From Pseudomicrostroma phylloplanum (lineage: Eukaryota > Basidiomycota > Exobasidiomycetes > Microstromatales): a stretch of DNA of 64,000 nucleotides. A program made the position numbers and the translations under genes. Below the pieces are notes generated by a model, which was given only the letters and a program-made list of their open reading frames with translations, did not search any database and was not told the origin of the DNA. Shown here one piece after another: positions 62,620 to 64,000 of this stretch. How positions within the stretch are numbered: position 1 is the first letter of the stretch; each line of letters starts with the position of its first letter. Location of the stretch: assembly GCA_039545275.1 (NCBI GenBank), contig BCHS01000001.1:1318853-1382852 (forward strand). Direction: 5' to 3'.

Positions 62620-62918
62620 AGTAAAGAAAGACAGGGAGAAGACGGATGTAGAGCAGTCATGGTCAATAGAATGGATTGTCAGTTGCCCCAATTGCTTGCC
62701 CTTGACAAACGGGTCCCGGACATGACATGCTGGACGTGTAGTGCACACGCTTCACACAGGCAGCGCAGATTGTGCTGCAACTTGATTTGTGGTGCCTCAA
62801 GACGTGTGATCGAATTGAAGGTGCTGAATCAGTGCCGCGCAGGCAAGACGTATGGTGTACAATGGGAGGTCAAACAAAAGCTAGTGAAACAGGTGCCGAG
62901 GAGAGGATCGGGACAAGT

Positions 62919-63758
62919 TTACTTGGCGTAAGACCAGACACCTCGGAGGACTGTTGCGATGCAGGAGACGAGAGGAGATTGGTCAGTATACGTGTCTCGT
63001 CAACAAAAGTATCGACAGGATCAGAGAGAGTCTCTTCCGCAAGCCGGCTCCTCTGAAGGCAGAGGAGCGAATTGCGTCCCCAGTCCCTGGCCAGCCCGCG
63101 TCTTCCCAAAAGCCTTCCTCCCCTTCGCCAGCAATCCCGATTCTCTAACAGAGAGGTATTTCGAACCGATCTGACACTCAATAGTCCACTGAAAAGGACC
63201 ACCGAGTTCTTAAACGGCACTCCCTCGCCTAGAGAGTTCATCTCCGCGTCCATGAAAAAACGTCTGGCAGGTAGGAAGCCGAAGCCCCCAGCCTGTCCAT
63301 AGTTTGGAATCCTGCTCATCGATGTGGAAGTGAGCATCAAAGGCAGACTGTCTGGAGCGGTTTGGTTGTCCGAAGACAGGCTTGCTGGATGCCCTCTGTA
63401 GCAGCGTGGTGCTGGCAGAGTTCCCCCGAATCTGGGGAACTTGCTGTAGCGTTCCTGTTCCACCGTCTCCAATCCCTGTGACCCTTCCTTCCTTCGCTGA
63501 GACTCTCGTCAATCGTATCCATCTGCATAGTTGATACTCACGACCCTCCTTGGTAGCCAGCCTGTTGAGCGAGTCATCTCCCTCTCCAGCGCGTCGCACG
63601 TAACCAGACAGAGGGAAGATGGTCGACGATCCCTGGATCAGTCGGCCGTTCTCGTCGACGTCACCGACAGCAATCTGGACCGAGGCGTGGTCCTTGGACT
63701 CGATGATTCGGCCAGTGGCAGCGCACTTTCGGGGCACGTAGAGGTCGACGAGGTCACC
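62919..63758 (-). CDS. RPS21: 40S ribosomal protein eS21 (5' exon outside the window)
   Basis: Two exons are in the window: 63758-63542 and 62950-62919. The first reads [66 protein letters not shown]. The second adds [10 protein letters not shown] and stop, which is the conserved end. They are joined by a 591-base GT-AG intron, far longer than others here. The exon at 63758 starts in phase 0 at GGT, so the Met-Glu-Asn-type first exon must lie upstream of the window end (no suitable ATG-donor pair is present up to 64000). eS21 sits on the 40S body near eS1 and helps late 18S processing. The 5' intron therefore exceeds 240 bases. Confidence 0.93.
62951..63541 (-). other. 591-base last intron of RPS21
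   Basis: Donor GTGAGT at 63541, acceptor GCAACAG at 62953-62951. Most of it is open in one minus-strand frame (about 170 codons to the acceptor), without recognisable domains. Introns of ribosomal-protein genes often carry snoRNAs; I looked for TGATGA/CTGA (C/D) or ACA-hairpin patterns and found only weak candidates, so no RNA is called. Confidence 0.7.
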
Positions 63759-63761
63759 CTA

Positions 63762-64000
63762 GAAGCAGGAGAGGGGGGCAAGGCACATGTCAGCCTCTCA
63801 CATTCCCACTCTCGATGGCCGACTAATAACTCAAAAGAAGCCAGACTTTCAGCAGTCTGCTGAAGTGCCCCTTCCTCCGTCCTGAAAGTGGCATCGTGAT
63901 GCCCCATAACTGCTTCCTTCTCTGCCATCCAATCACTCGAGACCTCTGCCCAAGCTTCGGTACCCCCAACGCCCCGTCCAGAGTCTTTTCCTCGTCTATG
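63762..64000 (-). other. 5' intron (partial) of RPS21
   Basis: Lies upstream of the acceptor TTCTAG at 63759-63764. It contains an open frame starting MAEKEAVMGHHD (63928), but this does not splice to the conserved GDLVDLY start and is taken as intron. The other end is outside the window. Confidence 0.55.

Noticed and set aside
62870..63472. 200-codon minus-strand frame inside the RPS21 locus
   Set aside because: It spans the last intron and last exon of RPS21 in a different frame; the conserved [10 protein letters not shown] end of eS21 explains the sequence better.

Overview
The window is nuclear DNA of a filamentous or yeast-like fungus, most likely a basidiomycete and plausibly of the Ustilaginomycotina. 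Genes are compact. Most have 1 to 6 short GT-AG introns of about 60 to 170 bases with GTGAGT or GTAAGT donors. Intergenic gaps are mostly 180 to 600 bases, and all gene types are eukaryotic: proteasome, spliceosome, mitochondrial import and vacuole. The genus cannot be read from the sequence. One ambiguous base (n at 54233) shows the assembly is not fully polished, which matters for apparent frameshifts.

Layout. 1-16.8 kb: ATP synthase subunit e (cut by the window start), an unknown protein, EFG1, APT1, a CCDC90/FMP32-like protein, a small secreted or anchored protein, a serine incorporator (SERINC/TMS1), RCF2, an NPC2-like lipid transfer protein, mitochondrial uS7 (RSM7), DIB1, a doubtful small gene, mitochondrial ribosome recycling factor and BOL3. 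17-34.3 kb: a short-chain dehydrogenase, an AhpD-like protein, a steroid 5-alpha-reductase-like enzyme, BNA1, a probable TEN1 telomere protein, a SIW14-type phosphatase, MGR2, SHE9, VPS1, PRE8, a quinone oxidoreductase and vacuolar alkaline phosphatase PHO8. From RRF1 to PHO8, fourteen genes alternate strictly between strands as seven divergent pairs.

34.3-40.2 kb is the odd part. It holds a head-to-tail array of three related minus-strand units that encode proteins with two HNH-nuclease-like modules each. The outer unit is intact, the middle one is broken by frameshifts, and the inner one is readable only with an intron or a frameshift. ATG and TGA overlap at both junctions. A gene-poor 2.1 kb with a minisatellite lies beyond the array. 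This is the best candidate in the window for an undescribed, lineage-specific family.

40.2-64 kb returns to housekeeping: the polarity scaffold BEM1, a SET-domain methyltransferase of RKM4 type, PRP18, LUC7, COX12 (with an 8-base micro-exon), a very large PH-domain coiled-coil protein, an unusual bZIP factor, an extended pantothenate kinase, EMC10, and ribosomal protein eS21 (5' exon off the window, with a 591-base last intron).

Functional themes. Nine genes point to mitochondria (ATP21, FMP32-like, RCF2, RSM7, RRF1, BOL3, MGR2, SHE9, COX12). Three encode spliceosome parts (DIB1 of U5, PRP18 for step 2, LUC7 of U1). Others serve endomembranes and lipids (SERINC, NPC2, VPS1, PHO8, EMC10, DET2-like). 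Two mitochondrial pairs share a short divergent promoter: RRF1/BOL3 and MGR2/SHE9.
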